Position numbers and translations under genes: made by a program. The notes beneath the pieces are model-generated. The model was given only the letters and a program-made list of their open reading frames with translations, was not told the origin of the DNA and made no database searches. DNA of 64,000 bases, from NCBI GenBank assembly GCA_900764105.1, contig CAAFMS010000010.1, positions 1 through 64,000 on the forward strand, in the 5' to 3' direction. Source of the DNA: Clostridia bacterium (GTDB taxonomy: Bacteria > Bacillota > Clostridia > Christensenellales > Borkfalkiaceae). Below, one piece after another: positions 19,149 to 27,786 of this stretch; the first letter of the stretch is position 1, and every line of letters begins with the position of its first letter.

Positions 19149-20968
19149 CGATTATGAAAGAGACGATGAAATTCCCCTCAGCGGGGCAAACGGTAACCAA
19201 GGGATATCCCGGCGAAATGATTAAATACACCATAGACAAGCAGTTTTCGGATAACGACTTGTGGAAACTTACCGTCAATCAGTTCCGTACGAAACCCGAC
19301 GGCGAGGACGGCGGTTGGCGTGGCGAATTCTGGGGTAAACTCATGCGCGCGGCGTGCCTTACTTATAAGGCGACGAACAATGCGAAACTATACGCGGAAT
19401 TAACCGAAAGCGTAAAGGATATGCTTTCGACCGAAGAGAAAAACGGCAGATTTTCCACTTACGATCTGAAATACGAGTTCAACGGGTGGGATATGTGGTC
19501 GAGAAAATACGCCATGCTCGGTTTTCTTTATTATATAGATATATGTAAAAATAAGACGCTTGCAAAAAGGATAACCAAGGCTCTTAAAAAACACGCCGAC
19601 TATATTATAAAAAAGGTAGGCAGCGGCAGAGGTAAGGTTGAAGTTTACGACACGACGAACATTTACGGCGGTATGAATTCCTGTTCGATTTTAGAGCCGT
19701 TCGTGAAACTCTACGAACTCACGGGCGAACAAAGATACCTCGATTTTTCGGAATATATCATAAGCACGGGTTTTTCTAAAGATCAGGACATAATTAGTCT
19801 TTGCAAAACCAAGGAAAAACGCCCGTTTGAATTCAATCACACCAAAGCCTACGAAATGATGAGTTGTTTCGAAGGGCTTTTGGAATATTACAAAGTGAAA
19901 GGCGACGAAGAGGATTTAAAAGCGGTAGTCAATTTTGTCGATATGGTTTTGGAGAGCGATTACACGATAATAGGTTGCTCGGGCTGCACTCACGAACTTT
20001 TCGATAATTCCTCGGTTAAGCAGACGAATTATTCCGAGGGCGTTATGCAGGAGACTTGCGTTACCGTAACGCTTATGAAACTCTGCGCGAGGCTTCTTAT
20101 GATAACGGGCGATTCGAAATACGCGGACGTAATCGAAAGGTCGGGTTATAACGCTCTTTTCGGCGCTGTGAACAGCGAAAATCAGACGATGAAACGCGCA
20201 TTGGGGATAGTGTGGAAAGGCAAAGAGGCGGTACCCGTTCCGCACGAAGCGTTCCCGTTCGACAGTTACAGCCCCCTTTGTTTAGGGCAAAGAGCGAGGA
20301 AAATCGGCGGTTTCAGAGTTATGGGAAACGGCAGATCTTACGGCTGCTGCGCGGCTATCGGCGGCGCGGGAACCGCTCTTTTCGGGCTTGTCGCCACAGC
20401 GAAAGGCGAAAACGGTTATTACGTCAACCTCTATAACGACGGAACGTATTCGGAAAAGGAGAGCGGAACGAAAATTTCCGTGAGAGCCAATCTCTATAAA
20501 AAGGGCGAGGCGAAAATCTCCGTGAAAACAAGCGGCGAAACGACGCTTTTCCTGCGTATACCGAAATGGACAAAAAAATTCTCGGTGTCGGCAGACGGTA
20601 AAGAAACAGAATTTGCGGAAGAAAAGGGCTACGCCGTCGTTAAGGTTAAAAACGGCGATAAAATAGTCGTTTCGATGCCGATGAAAGTCGAAAGAATAAT
20701 TTTAAACGGAAAGGTAGGGTTTGAAAGAGGCCCCGTCGCGCTCGCGAGAGACGAAAGATTCGGCGAAGATTTAAGAAAACCCGTCGCAGTACCGAAAAAA
20801 TCGGGCGGAGCGATTTCCAAACTCGTTAAAAACGACAAGTTCTACGCGAACGAGACGGTAAAGGTAAAAACGAAAGACGGCGAAATAACCCTTTGCGATT
20901 ATTCGTCCGCAGGTAAGAATTACGACAGCGAAAAATGCAACATGGCTGTCTGGAATGAAATCGGGTAA
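19145..20968 (+). CDS. GH127-type beta-L-arabinofuranosidase (DUF1680)
   Basis: The protein has 607 residues, starting with GTG whose TG is shared with the TGA of the GH95 gene; ATG at 19154 is an alternative. It is an (alpha/alpha)6 barrel with WRGEFWGKLMRAACLTY near residue 58 and a beta-sandwich from about 430. The zinc-thiolate site that marks GH127/GH146 is visible: E303 and C305 in QETCVTVTL, and C401-C402 in SYGCCAAIGG, one Cys being the nucleophile in characterised members. It would release beta-L-arabinofuranose from plant glycans. With no signal peptide, it acts on imported oligosaccharides. Confidence 0.88.
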   Translation: MTIMKETMKFPSAGQTVTKGYPGEMIKYTIDKQFSDNDLWKLTVNQFRTKPDGEDGGWRGEFWGKLMRAACLTYKATNNAKLYAELTESVKDMLSTEEKNGRFSTYDLKYEFNGWDMWSRKYAMLGFLYYIDICKNKTLAKRITKALKKHADYIIKKVGSGRGKVEVYDTTNIYGGMNSCSILEPFVKLYELTGEQRYLDFSEYIISTGFSKDQDIISLCKTKEKRPFEFNHTKAYEMMSCFEGLLEYYKVKGDEEDLKAVVNFVDMVLESDYTIIGCSGCTHELFDNSSVKQTNYSEGVMQETCVTVTLMKLCARLLMITGDSKYADVIERSGYNALFGAVNSENQTMKRALGIVWKGKEAVPVPHEAFPFDSYSPLCLGQRARKIGGFRVMGNGRSYGCCAAIGGAGTALFGLVATAKGENGYYVNLYNDGTYSEKESGTKISVRANLYKKGEAKISVKTSGETTLFLRIPKWTKKFSVSADGKETEFAEEKGYAVVKVKNGDKIVVSMPMKVERIILNGKVGFERGPVALARDERFGEDLRKPVAVPKKSGGAISKLVKNDKFYANETVKVKTKDGEITLCDYSSAGKNYDSEKCNMAVWNEIG

Positions 20969-20977
20969 AGAAAAACA

Positions 20978-22909
20978 ATGAAAATCGTTGCCGTACAAAT
21001 AGATCTCGGAAGACAAAAAGAGAAAATCGAGTTTATAAAAAGTTTCGTGGATAACGCCGAAAAGTGGGGTTATAACACGATTATTCTGTATTTAGAGTGT
21101 TCAATAAGAACAAAAGTCACGCCTTTTTTAGACGAGGACGACACTTATTCGATGCCCGAACTCAAAGAGATAGCGGATTATATAGAAGATAAAGGACTGC
21201 TCGCAATTCCCGCGTTCGAGAACTTTTATCATATCGAAAAATTATTGCAATATAAAGAAGCCGCGAACCTTTCCGAATTTAAAGACGAGAGAACGGAAGG
21301 CAGAGGCTGGTCGCCCGAACGGTTTAAACGCGGATCGGTCGGCTGTACGTCTAACCCCGATTTCAATAAGTTTTTCGACGCGTACGTCACGGAAGTGTGT
21401 TCGGTGTTTCACGGGAAATACGTTCACATGGGGCTTGACGAAGTGTTCGAGTTTGCCGAGTGTCCGAGATGCAAGGCGCGCCTTAAAGCGGGCGAGACGA
21501 AAAAGGATATATTTTTCTCGCAGGTTATGCACGATTACGAACTTGCGAAAAGCATGGACAAAACCATGCTTATGTGGGACGACTTTTTCGAGTATTACGA
21601 CATAGTCGAGGGTTTACCGAGAGATATAATCCTGTGCCATTGGAATTACGGATTTATCGGTTCGGAGACCAAAGGTCATTGGACGAACAGAGTGAGAAAA
21701 GATTGGCTTTCCGTTTACGACCGCTTAGGATTCGAGTATATTTTCTGCGCGTACGGAAGCAACGCTTCTTCGACTTATAACGTCGATACGCTGACCGATT
21801 ATGCTTTGAAACATAAGCCGATAGGCGCAATCCTTACGATATGGGAAAGAGCCGCGAGTTTCTATAACGGAATTTACCCCCTTATAGCGCTTTGCGGAAA
21901 ACTCTGGAACGGACAGATTAAAAATTTCGATGATAAAGTTAAGGTATATGAGGAGATAATCGGCGATAGGGAAATTGCAAAACTATTGCTTGAAAATCAG
22001 GTATTAACGTCCTGCCTTATCGGCACGAACATAGGCGTTAAAGCCGAGGACGACAATTTCATAAAACAACTTTACAGAAACGCTTTGAAAGATTTTACGG
22101 ATAAATTGTGGGGCGTTCTCGCGGACGAAAATCGCGTAGGCGGGGAAAAACGCGATATTTTACTCGATATTTATGACTTTTCGCTTGAAAAATACCTTAC
22201 ATATATGATAAACTCTATGGGGTATAAGGTTTTCGACGAATACGAAAAGGAAAACTTCGGAAACGGCGTCGCCGATTTTAACGAAATTTTCGCTACGCTT
22301 GGCGAAGCGGAAAAGGGCTTTGAAGAAATCAACAAAAACGCCGATTATCTGTGGAAAAAGTACCGCGACGGGATAAAGAGTTCGGGCGGACTTATGGAAG
22401 CGGAAAAGACGAACAGAAAAACGTTTGTTTCAAACGTAAAACGGGCGATAGAGGCGAACAGAGGTTGCGGAATTTTGTATCTCGATACGGTAACGCCCGA
22501 CGGATTCGGTTCGCCGAAAATGAAGATAATCGTTAAATATGCGGGAGAAAACGCCGAAAGCGAACTGTATTTCGGGAGCGTTAAACCTGAGGCGGTTACG
22601 TTTGACCTCGGCGGAACGGCTACCTTTCGTTTCGCGATGAAAAACAAGCCCGTCGAATACGTTATATTGGAAAGTTTCGGTGAAGATTCGATTTTCGTTT
22701 CCAACGTAAGGCTGCTTTTCGGCGGCGTGAAGTATTCAGTTTGCGGCGTTAAAAAGACGGGCGGAAAAGTTATAAACGAACAAAACATTACAAAGAGCGA
22801 TACTACTTTTGCGGAACTCGGCGAAAGCAGCGGAATAAAGCATCTTGACGATGTTTCGCTTGCGAAAATACCGAACGGAGTAAAGTTGTATTTCGATAAA
22901 ATAGTTTAA
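20978..22909 (+). CDS. GH20-like beta-N-acetylhexosaminidase
   Basis: The protein has 643 residues, is cytoplasmic, and lacks the N-terminal GH20b domain. The barrel begins at once (MKIVAVQIDLGRQKEKIEF) and has the family's catalytic pair D154-E155 in VHMGLDEVFEF, preceded by the conserved H-x-G. A CPRC pair follows directly. The tail (about 470-640) is beta-rich and resembles a galactose-binding-like module. GH20 enzymes use substrate-assisted catalysis on terminal GlcNAc, GalNAc or 6-sulfo-GlcNAc; this barrel is the short GH20 type. It supplies amino sugar that NagA (46411) could process. It is separated by nine bases from the previous stop and by one base from the esterase gene. Confidence 0.82.
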   Translation: MKIVAVQIDLGRQKEKIEFIKSFVDNAEKWGYNTIILYLECSIRTKVTPFLDEDDTYSMPELKEIADYIEDKGLLAIPAFENFYHIEKLLQYKEAANLSEFKDERTEGRGWSPERFKRGSVGCTSNPDFNKFFDAYVTEVCSVFHGKYVHMGLDEVFEFAECPRCKARLKAGETKKDIFFSQVMHDYELAKSMDKTMLMWDDFFEYYDIVEGLPRDIILCHWNYGFIGSETKGHWTNRVRKDWLSVYDRLGFEYIFCAYGSNASSTYNVDTLTDYALKHKPIGAILTIWERAASFYNGIYPLIALCGKLWNGQIKNFDDKVKVYEEIIGDREIAKLLLENQVLTSCLIGTNIGVKAEDDNFIKQLYRNALKDFTDKLWGVLADENRVGGEKRDILLDIYDFSLEKYLTYMINSMGYKVFDEYEKENFGNGVADFNEIFATLGEAEKGFEEINKNADYLWKKYRDGIKSSGGLMEAEKTNRKTFVSNVKRAIEANRGCGILYLDTVTPDGFGSPKMKIIVKYAGENAESELYFGSVKPEAVTFDLGGTATFRFAMKNKPVEYVILESFGEDSIFVSNVRLLFGGVKYSVCGVKKTGGKVINEQNITKSDTTFAELGESSGIKHLDDVSLAKIPNGVKLYFDKIV

Positions 22910-22910
22910 T

Positions 22911-24008
22911 ATGAAAAATTTAGAATTTAATTCCGTTTTAATCGGAAAAAGGTATCCGAAAGGGTTTAGTCTTCCGGATTATTTAAGAGAAAACGGCAAG
23001 TTTTCCCGTGAAAAAACTTTAAGCGAAATCGTGCGGGAAGAATACGGCGAAATCGACGAAAAAGGCGTTAAAATAAGCGTAAAAGACGTTACGGACGAGA
23101 AGTTCGACGGCGACTACGGCTATTTTTTCTGCAACAAAGCGAAGCATACCGCTTTGAAGTTTACGCTTGAAAATGGCGGTAAAACCGCTGCTTTTGTGGC
23201 GGACTTGTTCGTTCCGACGAAAATAAAGTCGTATAATTTCGTCGTTCACGTCGATTTTATGAAGTACCTTCCGACGAAATATTGTCCCGTCGAGGAACTT
23301 ATGGACGGCAAAGTTGCCGTCGCGCACCTTTATTATAAGGAAATTTCCACAGACGACGGCGATTTTTCGAGCGGAATAGCGCCGCTTTTTTGCGATCGCT
23401 CGGATAAGTATTCCGCAGGCAAATTGTCGCTTTGGGCATACGCCGCGAAGGTGGTCGGAGAGTATCTTATAAAAGAGGGCTTTACGGTTAAAGAAAAACT
23501 GTACGTCGCAGGACATTCGAGGCTTGGTAAAACCGCGCTTTTAGCGGCGGCGAAATACGATATTTTTGCAGGCTGTATGGTAAACTGCTCGGGGTGCTGC
23601 GGTGCAGCGATTTCCCGTGATAAGCACGGCGAAACGATTAAGGTTATAACCGACGTTTTCCCGTTCTGGTTTACCCCGAACTATAAAAAATACGCCGAAA
23701 AAGAGAGCGAAATACCTTTCGACCAACATTATTTAATGGCTTCCGTCTCGCCGAGAAAGGTTTTTGTCGTTGCGGCGAGCGAGGACGATTGGGCGGATAC
23801 CGACGCTCAGTATTTATGCGCGGAAGCGGCGAGCGAAGCGTACAAGGAACAAGGATTAACGGGATTAAAGCCTGCGGACAAGCCTCTTAAAGTTGGCGAA
23901 AAGAACGTCGGAGGAGAGATAGCGTTTTTCGTCCGCGACGGCGTACACTTTTTCAGTCGTGAGGACTGGGCGTTTTATCTCGACTGTTTACGGCTGAATA
24001 AAGAGTAA
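22911..24008 (+). CDS. CE15-like alpha/beta hydrolase (glucuronoyl esterase type)
   Basis: The protein has 365 residues and no signal peptide. The nucleophile elbow GHSRLGKTALLAA (S203) is the form seen in bacterial CE15 proteins, followed by NCSGCCGAAISRDKHGE, DVFPFWFTPNYKKY, IPFDQHYLMA and a late His (H346 in DGVHFFSREDW), the same block order as CE15. Glucuronoyl esterases cut ester links between glucuronic acid and alcohols; cytoplasmic members may deacylate or demethylate uronic-acid oligosaccharides. A general acyl esterase remains possible. It ends the region 1 operon; the terminator is at 24056-24097. Confidence 0.8.
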   Translation: MKNLEFNSVLIGKRYPKGFSLPDYLRENGKFSREKTLSEIVREEYGEIDEKGVKISVKDVTDEKFDGDYGYFFCNKAKHTALKFTLENGGKTAAFVADLFVPTKIKSYNFVVHVDFMKYLPTKYCPVEELMDGKVAVAHLYYKEISTDDGDFSSGIAPLFCDRSDKYSAGKLSLWAYAAKVVGEYLIKEGFTVKEKLYVAGHSRLGKTALLAAAKYDIFAGCMVNCSGCCGAAISRDKHGETIKVITDVFPFWFTPNYKKYAEKESEIPFDQHYLMASVSPRKVFVVAASEDDWADTDAQYLCAEAASEAYKEQGLTGLKPADKPLKVGEKNVGGEIAFFVRDGVHFFSREDWAFYLDCLRLNKE

Positions 24009-24055
24009 AAGTCGCTGTATAAGTCGATAATTCGATATTTTTTAATTTAATAGAT

Positions 24056-24097
24056 AAAAAAGACGACAGTCGCAAATCGCGATTCGTCGTTTTTTTA
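24056..24097 (+). terminator. Intrinsic terminator of the first glycan operon
   Basis: A-tract, two stacked stems (ACGAC with GTCGT; AGTCG with CGATT allowing one G-T) around a short loop, then seven T. It begins 48 bases after the CE15-like stop codon. Confidence 0.8.
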
Positions 24098-24144
24098 AGC
24101 GCATAATTTTATATACGGCAATTCGTAATACCCTCTCATTAACA

Positions 24145-24405
24145 ATGATAAACGAAAGGAGAAAAATCGGCGATAAAAAATCGGCGATAAAAAACGGCGA
24201 TAAAAAATCGGCGATAACCGAAAAAACAAAGATGAAGATTATAGGCTATTTAACGGATAATGCTTCTGCAACGTGTTCCGAAATTGCCGAAATTCTTGGA
24301 TTGCAAGCGTCGAGGTCAAGAGAATATTTATCGGAAATGATTAAAGAAGGTGTTGTGGAATCGGAAGGAGCGAATCGAAACAGAAGATATAGGCTAAAAA
24401 AGTAA
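24145..24405 (+). pseudogene. Orphan winged-helix tail, probable remnant of an AlbA_2/AAA-4 ATP-binding regulator
   Basis: An 86-residue frame starting with AAAGGAG-overlapped ATG. It begins with a twice-repeated GDKKSAI peptide encoded by near-identical DNA (24171-24221), then a compact helix-turn-helix: KIIGYLTDNASATCSEIAEI, then SREYLSEMIKEGVVESEG and RRYRLKK. From memory, GDKKSAI repeats followed by this wHTH form the C-terminus of larger (about 450-residue) AlbA_2-domain ATP-binding proteins of gut Firmicutes. The N-terminal domains are absent here; a terminator lies just upstream. It may be a remnant or a small free-standing DNA-binding protein. Confidence 0.5.
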
Positions 24406-24574
24406 AAATAAACGTATTGAAAAAGTCGGGACTGATTCGGGACTAAATTTTATGGTTAAAAAACCCGCTATATATTTTAAATATTGTTTGCAATAAATAC
24501 TATGTAATATTTGTAGTATAAGAAAAATATTTTTTCGTTATAAATAAGTTCGGGTACTCTGAAAATTGAGCCGC
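24406..24574. other. AT-rich spacer without a gene
   Basis: About 170 bases between the wHTH fragment and the convergent terminator. It is AT-rich, with stops in all frames, and I see no promoter or RNA structure in it. The word CGGGACTGATTCGGGACT contains a short tandem repeat. Confidence 0.5.
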
Positions 24575-24619
24575 AAAAAAACGGGACGGACGAGCGTTTT
24601 GCTCGTCCGTCCCGTTTTT
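24575..24619. terminator. Strong bidirectional terminator
   Basis: A perfect 15-bp stem (ACGGGACGGACGAGC at 24581-24595 with its complement at 24601-24615), a GTTTT loop, A-tract before and T-tract after. It sits between the + strand wHTH fragment and the - strand AraC gene and can end both transcripts. The sequence between it and the AraC stop (24620-24766) holds no gene. Confidence 0.92.
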
Positions 24620-24766
24620 CGGTTGTCATCAGAGAGTCAAACAGGGAGCGGCGAGTTTATCTATTGAAGAATTAAATAGAGGGCGGCAACCCTGAGTGTT
24701 TCAAAAGAAAATATTAAATAAAGGGCCATAAGTCGATTATCGGCTGTTTTTGCTCGTTATCGGCTA

Positions 24767-25609
24767 TCAGTTTTTTGCTTTGTCCTTTATTTTCGCTTTC
24801 GCCATCGAACCGAGCGTCTTGCGGTATGCCCCCGGAGTCATGTGCGTAAATTTCGCGAAACTGCGATTGAAATATGCGTCGTCTATGTACCCGACCTCTT
24901 CTGCGATTTCTTTTATCGGCTTGTCGGTCGCGACGAGAAGGGTTGCGGCGGTCATCATCTTCTTTTCCTGTACGTATTGCTTCGGAGATTTCCCGAATTG
25001 CTTCGTGAACAGGTTGGAAAAATATATTTTGCTTAAAAAAACGAGTTTGCACAGTTCGTCGTTCTCTATTTTCCCCGAAAGATTTTCGTCTATATATTTA
25101 AGCACGGGCATAAATCGCATCTTTTCTTTTGAATCGTCGGCGTGTTCGCTTCCTATGAAAAATTTTGCCAAAAGATAACTCAAAAGCCCCGTAATGGCGG
25201 CGTTTTTCGCAACTGCCTCGGGGTGAACTCTTTCCGAGTATTCGAGTATTTTTTCAAAAGCCGAAACGTCGGCTTCCTCGGCAGAGTATGAAAGAGCCTT
25301 TTCAGCCGTTTCGAGATAGCGGGCAAGCCCTCTTCCCACGGTGAAGTGTATCCATATATGATCGAGCGTTTCCGTTATAAGTTTTACGCTTTTTATCGAA
25401 AATGCGGGAATAAAATAGATATTTCCCTTTTTTAGGCGCATGCTTTTATCGGAGAGAATAATATCCGCTTCGCCGTCCGCGATATAATACACCCTGTAAT
25501 ACGGAAAGAAACCTACAAACTCGTTCCAAGTGGAGTTGACTACGGCTCGCCCCGTCTCGGTTATTTCCGTCTGAAAAAATACGTTTTTGTCAATAATATT
25601 CTCGTTCAT
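24767..25609 (-). CDS. AraC family transcriptional regulator
   Basis: The protein has 280 residues. An N-terminal cupin-like effector domain (about 15-150; GEADIILSDKSMRLKKGNIYFIPAF) precedes a double helix-turn-helix (about 175-272; LSKIYFSNLFTKQFGKSP, then IAEEVGYIDDAYFNRSFAKF), the full AraC/XylS pattern. Such proteins usually sense a sugar and activate nearby glycan genes. It is divergent to the secreted GDPD-like gene at 25854 and follows, on the opposite strand, the large hydrolase operon; either could be a target. A good promoter (25616-25644) lies directly upstream. The tail after the second helix-turn-helix is Lys/Ala-rich (MAKAKIKDKAKN). Confidence 0.93.
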   Translation of the reverse strand: MNENIIDKNVFFQTEITETGRAVVNSTWNEFVGFFPYYRVYYIADGEADIILSDKSMRLKKGNIYFIPAFSIKSVKLITETLDHIWIHFTVGRGLARYLETAEKALSYSAEEADVSAFEKILEYSERVHPEAVAKNAAITGLLSYLLAKFFIGSEHADDSKEKMRFMPVLKYIDENLSGKIENDELCKLVFLSKIYFSNLFTKQFGKSPKQYVQEKKMMTAATLLVATDKPIKEIAEEVGYIDDAYFNRSFAKFTHMTPGAYRKTLGSMAKAKIKDKAKN

Positions 25610-25615
25610 ATCTGC

Positions 25616-25644
25616 ATTTTACCATAGAAAAAGACGATTGTCAA
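25616..25644 (-). promoter_or_regulatory. Sigma-A-type promoter of the araC gene
   Basis: Read on the minus strand: TTGACA (25639-25644), 17 bases, TAAAAT (25616-25621). The -10 box is only six bases from the ATG at 25609, so the mRNA would be almost leaderless unless the start codon lies further in. Confidence 0.6.
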
Positions 25645-25793
25645 ACGGGGGAGATACGGAATCGGACGGCGTTAGACCATGGTTCGGATTATTCTTGTCC
25701 GGCGCTATGTTTCGCTTTCGTATACTTTATGAAAAAAAACTGTAAATTTTATGTAAATCTGTAAAAAGTGCAATTTTTTCTTTATAAATTGCA

Positions 25794-25822
25794 TTGCAAT
25801 CTTTAAAATTGTATTCTACAAT
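25794..25822 (+). promoter_or_regulatory. Promoter of the secreted GDPD-like gene
   Basis: TTGCAA (25794-25799), 17-base spacer, TACAAT (25817-25822). It lies 31 bases before the ATG, with GAGGAA in between. The region before it (25740-25793) is AT-rich with repeated TGTAAA words that could bind a regulator. Confidence 0.6.
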
Positions 25823-25853
25823 AAAGTCGAGGAAACTTTGAGGAACGGAAAAT

Positions 25854-27719
25854 ATGAAAAAGTTTTTTTGTTTAATTCTTGCTTTTACGGTCTCTCTCGG
25901 TCTGTTTACGGGTCTTGGAAAGACTGACGCGACCGCCTCTACGGCTGCGGGCGAAACGGCAGAGAGCAAATTCGTTGCGGCTCCGCTCGCTGCGCTCGAA
26001 ATAAATGACGAAAAGTCGCTTGCCGAAATAGACGGCGAAAAAGTAGACGCGGCGATAATGAGTTTCACCCTCACGGGAGAAATCGCAGACAAGGACGGCA
26101 ACGCTTTACAGTCCGCCGCCGAACTTGCGACGAAACTCGCTTCGAAAAATATCGCTATGGTATATCGTATAGAAAATTCGGACATACTCGAAGCGTTTAA
26201 GGCGTATTACGAAGCGAGCGGACTTAAAGACGCCGCGGTTGCTTCTTCTTCGAGCGCTGTTTTAATCGCCGCCGCCGAAATCAAAAATCTTAACGTATAT
26301 TATATAGCGGAAGATATTTCGGACAGAGACCTTGCGGCGGTAGCCATAACGCAGGCGAACGCTTTCGGCGCTCAGACGATAATCTTAGAGGGAGAAACAA
26401 ACTACGATACGGTAAGATATATTCAGTCGAGGCTGAAATCGGTGTGGATAAAGACGGAAAGCGATAAAATTTCCGCCGCGAACGCCTTATATCTCGGCGG
26501 TTACGGAATAATCGCTCCGTCGGTTAAGAATCTCAACGAAGTGATTTTGCAAATTTCGGGCGCGGTCAAGAGCGAAAACGGCTATATTTTGGGCAGAAGT
26601 CCGTATATTATTGCCCACAGAGGACTTACTGCGGTACATTCCGAAAATACGGTCGGAGCGATAGTGGACGCGGCGAAATCGGGAGCAAATCACGTCGAAA
26701 TAGATATAAGAAAGACAAAAGACGGGCAAATCGTTCTTCTTCACGACGACGATATAAAATACGCGATGAGAAACGCGGACGGTACGGCGGCGAGCGGAAA
26801 AGTCAGCAATATGACTCTCGCGCAACTCAAAGCCCTGAAAATGAGCGATATGACTTCCGAAATCGCGACCTTAGACGAGATTTTCGAAGCCGCTCTTACT
26901 CCGGAAGCCCAGGACCTTATACTTCTTATAGAAATAAAGGGCGAAGAACCCGAACTTATCAGTCTTTTCGCCGAAAAGATAAGGGAATACGGCATATCGG
27001 GCAGAATAGCGGTCATATCTTTCTATCCTGCTCAGATTATCCGCGTGCGGGCTGAAATACCCGAGGTTCCGACGTCGGTTTTACTTTACACGACGGGCGG
27101 CGCGAACGCTTTCGAGCAGGCGAAAGCCGTGAAGAGCGGAATAAGCATGCAGTTTAACGGAAAGGGCGGGATGAAAGCCTTTTACGGAGAGGGCGGAACG
27201 AAAGAGGCGTACAAAACGGCTTACGACTATTTCGCCAAGCGTGGACTTCCTCTCTGGTTGTGGACTTACGCAGCGGACAATATGAAAGAGGCGGTTAAAA
27301 ACGGCGTTACGGGAATAACGACCGACGATCCCGTAAATTATACGGCGAACGAGGTTGAAACTCTTCTCGTAAACGATACCGTAGAAGTGAACGAACTTCC
27401 CGCAAACGGTTCGGAAGTCGGAATAAAGGCGAGAACGTATCGCGGCAAAGAAAAGGACGTTGCAACGACCGCGGTAATTCTGGAAGAGAGCGGAGATACG
27501 GTAAAAGCCGTACTTTGCTACGACTCGGGCGCGTTCGGACTTTCGAGCAGGGCAGTGACCTTTAAGAAAGTAAACAAAGGCAACGACTCTTCGGGCGGCA
27601 ACGGCGAAAACAGCGGAAATAACGGAAGCGGTTGTTTCGGCTCGGTAGGCGGAACGGCGGCTTTATGCGGACTCGCGACGGTCGCAATGGTAATATTAAG
27701 AAAAAAACGCGAAAACTAA
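25854..27719 (+). CDS. Secreted glycerophosphodiester phosphodiesterase-like protein with GCFGS C-terminal anchor
   Basis: The protein has 621 residues. Signal peptide at about 1-30. The GDPD barrel starts near residue 250: YIIAHRGLTAVHSENTVGAI, then HVEIDIRKTKDGQIVLLHDDD, giving the metal and catalytic His/Glu/Asp set, and ends with GITTDDPVNY. Residues 40-245 look like a second, degenerate barrel of the same type (LYLGGYGIIAPSVKNLNEVI resembles a GDPD C-terminal end). It would hydrolyse glycerophosphodiesters or teichoic-acid-like polymers outside the cell. The C-terminus is a Gly/Ser/Asn spacer, GCFGS, a hydrophobic segment, and RKKREN, the same layout as in the 1436-residue protein at 34828. 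It is divergent to araC. Confidence 0.88.
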   Translation: MKKFFCLILAFTVSLGLFTGLGKTDATASTAAGETAESKFVAAPLAALEINDEKSLAEIDGEKVDAAIMSFTLTGEIADKDGNALQSAAELATKLASKNIAMVYRIENSDILEAFKAYYEASGLKDAAVASSSSAVLIAAAEIKNLNVYYIAEDISDRDLAAVAITQANAFGAQTIILEGETNYDTVRYIQSRLKSVWIKTESDKISAANALYLGGYGIIAPSVKNLNEVILQISGAVKSENGYILGRSPYIIAHRGLTAVHSENTVGAIVDAAKSGANHVEIDIRKTKDGQIVLLHDDDIKYAMRNADGTAASGKVSNMTLAQLKALKMSDMTSEIATLDEIFEAALTPEAQDLILLIEIKGEEPELISLFAEKIREYGISGRIAVISFYPAQIIRVRAEIPEVPTSVLLYTTGGANAFEQAKAVKSGISMQFNGKGGMKAFYGEGGTKEAYKTAYDYFAKRGLPLWLWTYAADNMKEAVKNGVTGITTDDPVNYTANEVETLLVNDTVEVNELPANGSEVGIKARTYRGKEKDVATTAVILEESGDTVKAVLCYDSGAFGLSSRAVTFKKVNKGNDSSGGNGENSGNNGSGCFGSVGGTAALCGLATVAMVILRKKREN

Positions 27720-27786
27720 AAATACGCTTATTTCGAGCATATCCCTACGCTTCCCATTTTATGAGAACTTGTAAGAAGAATCGTCT

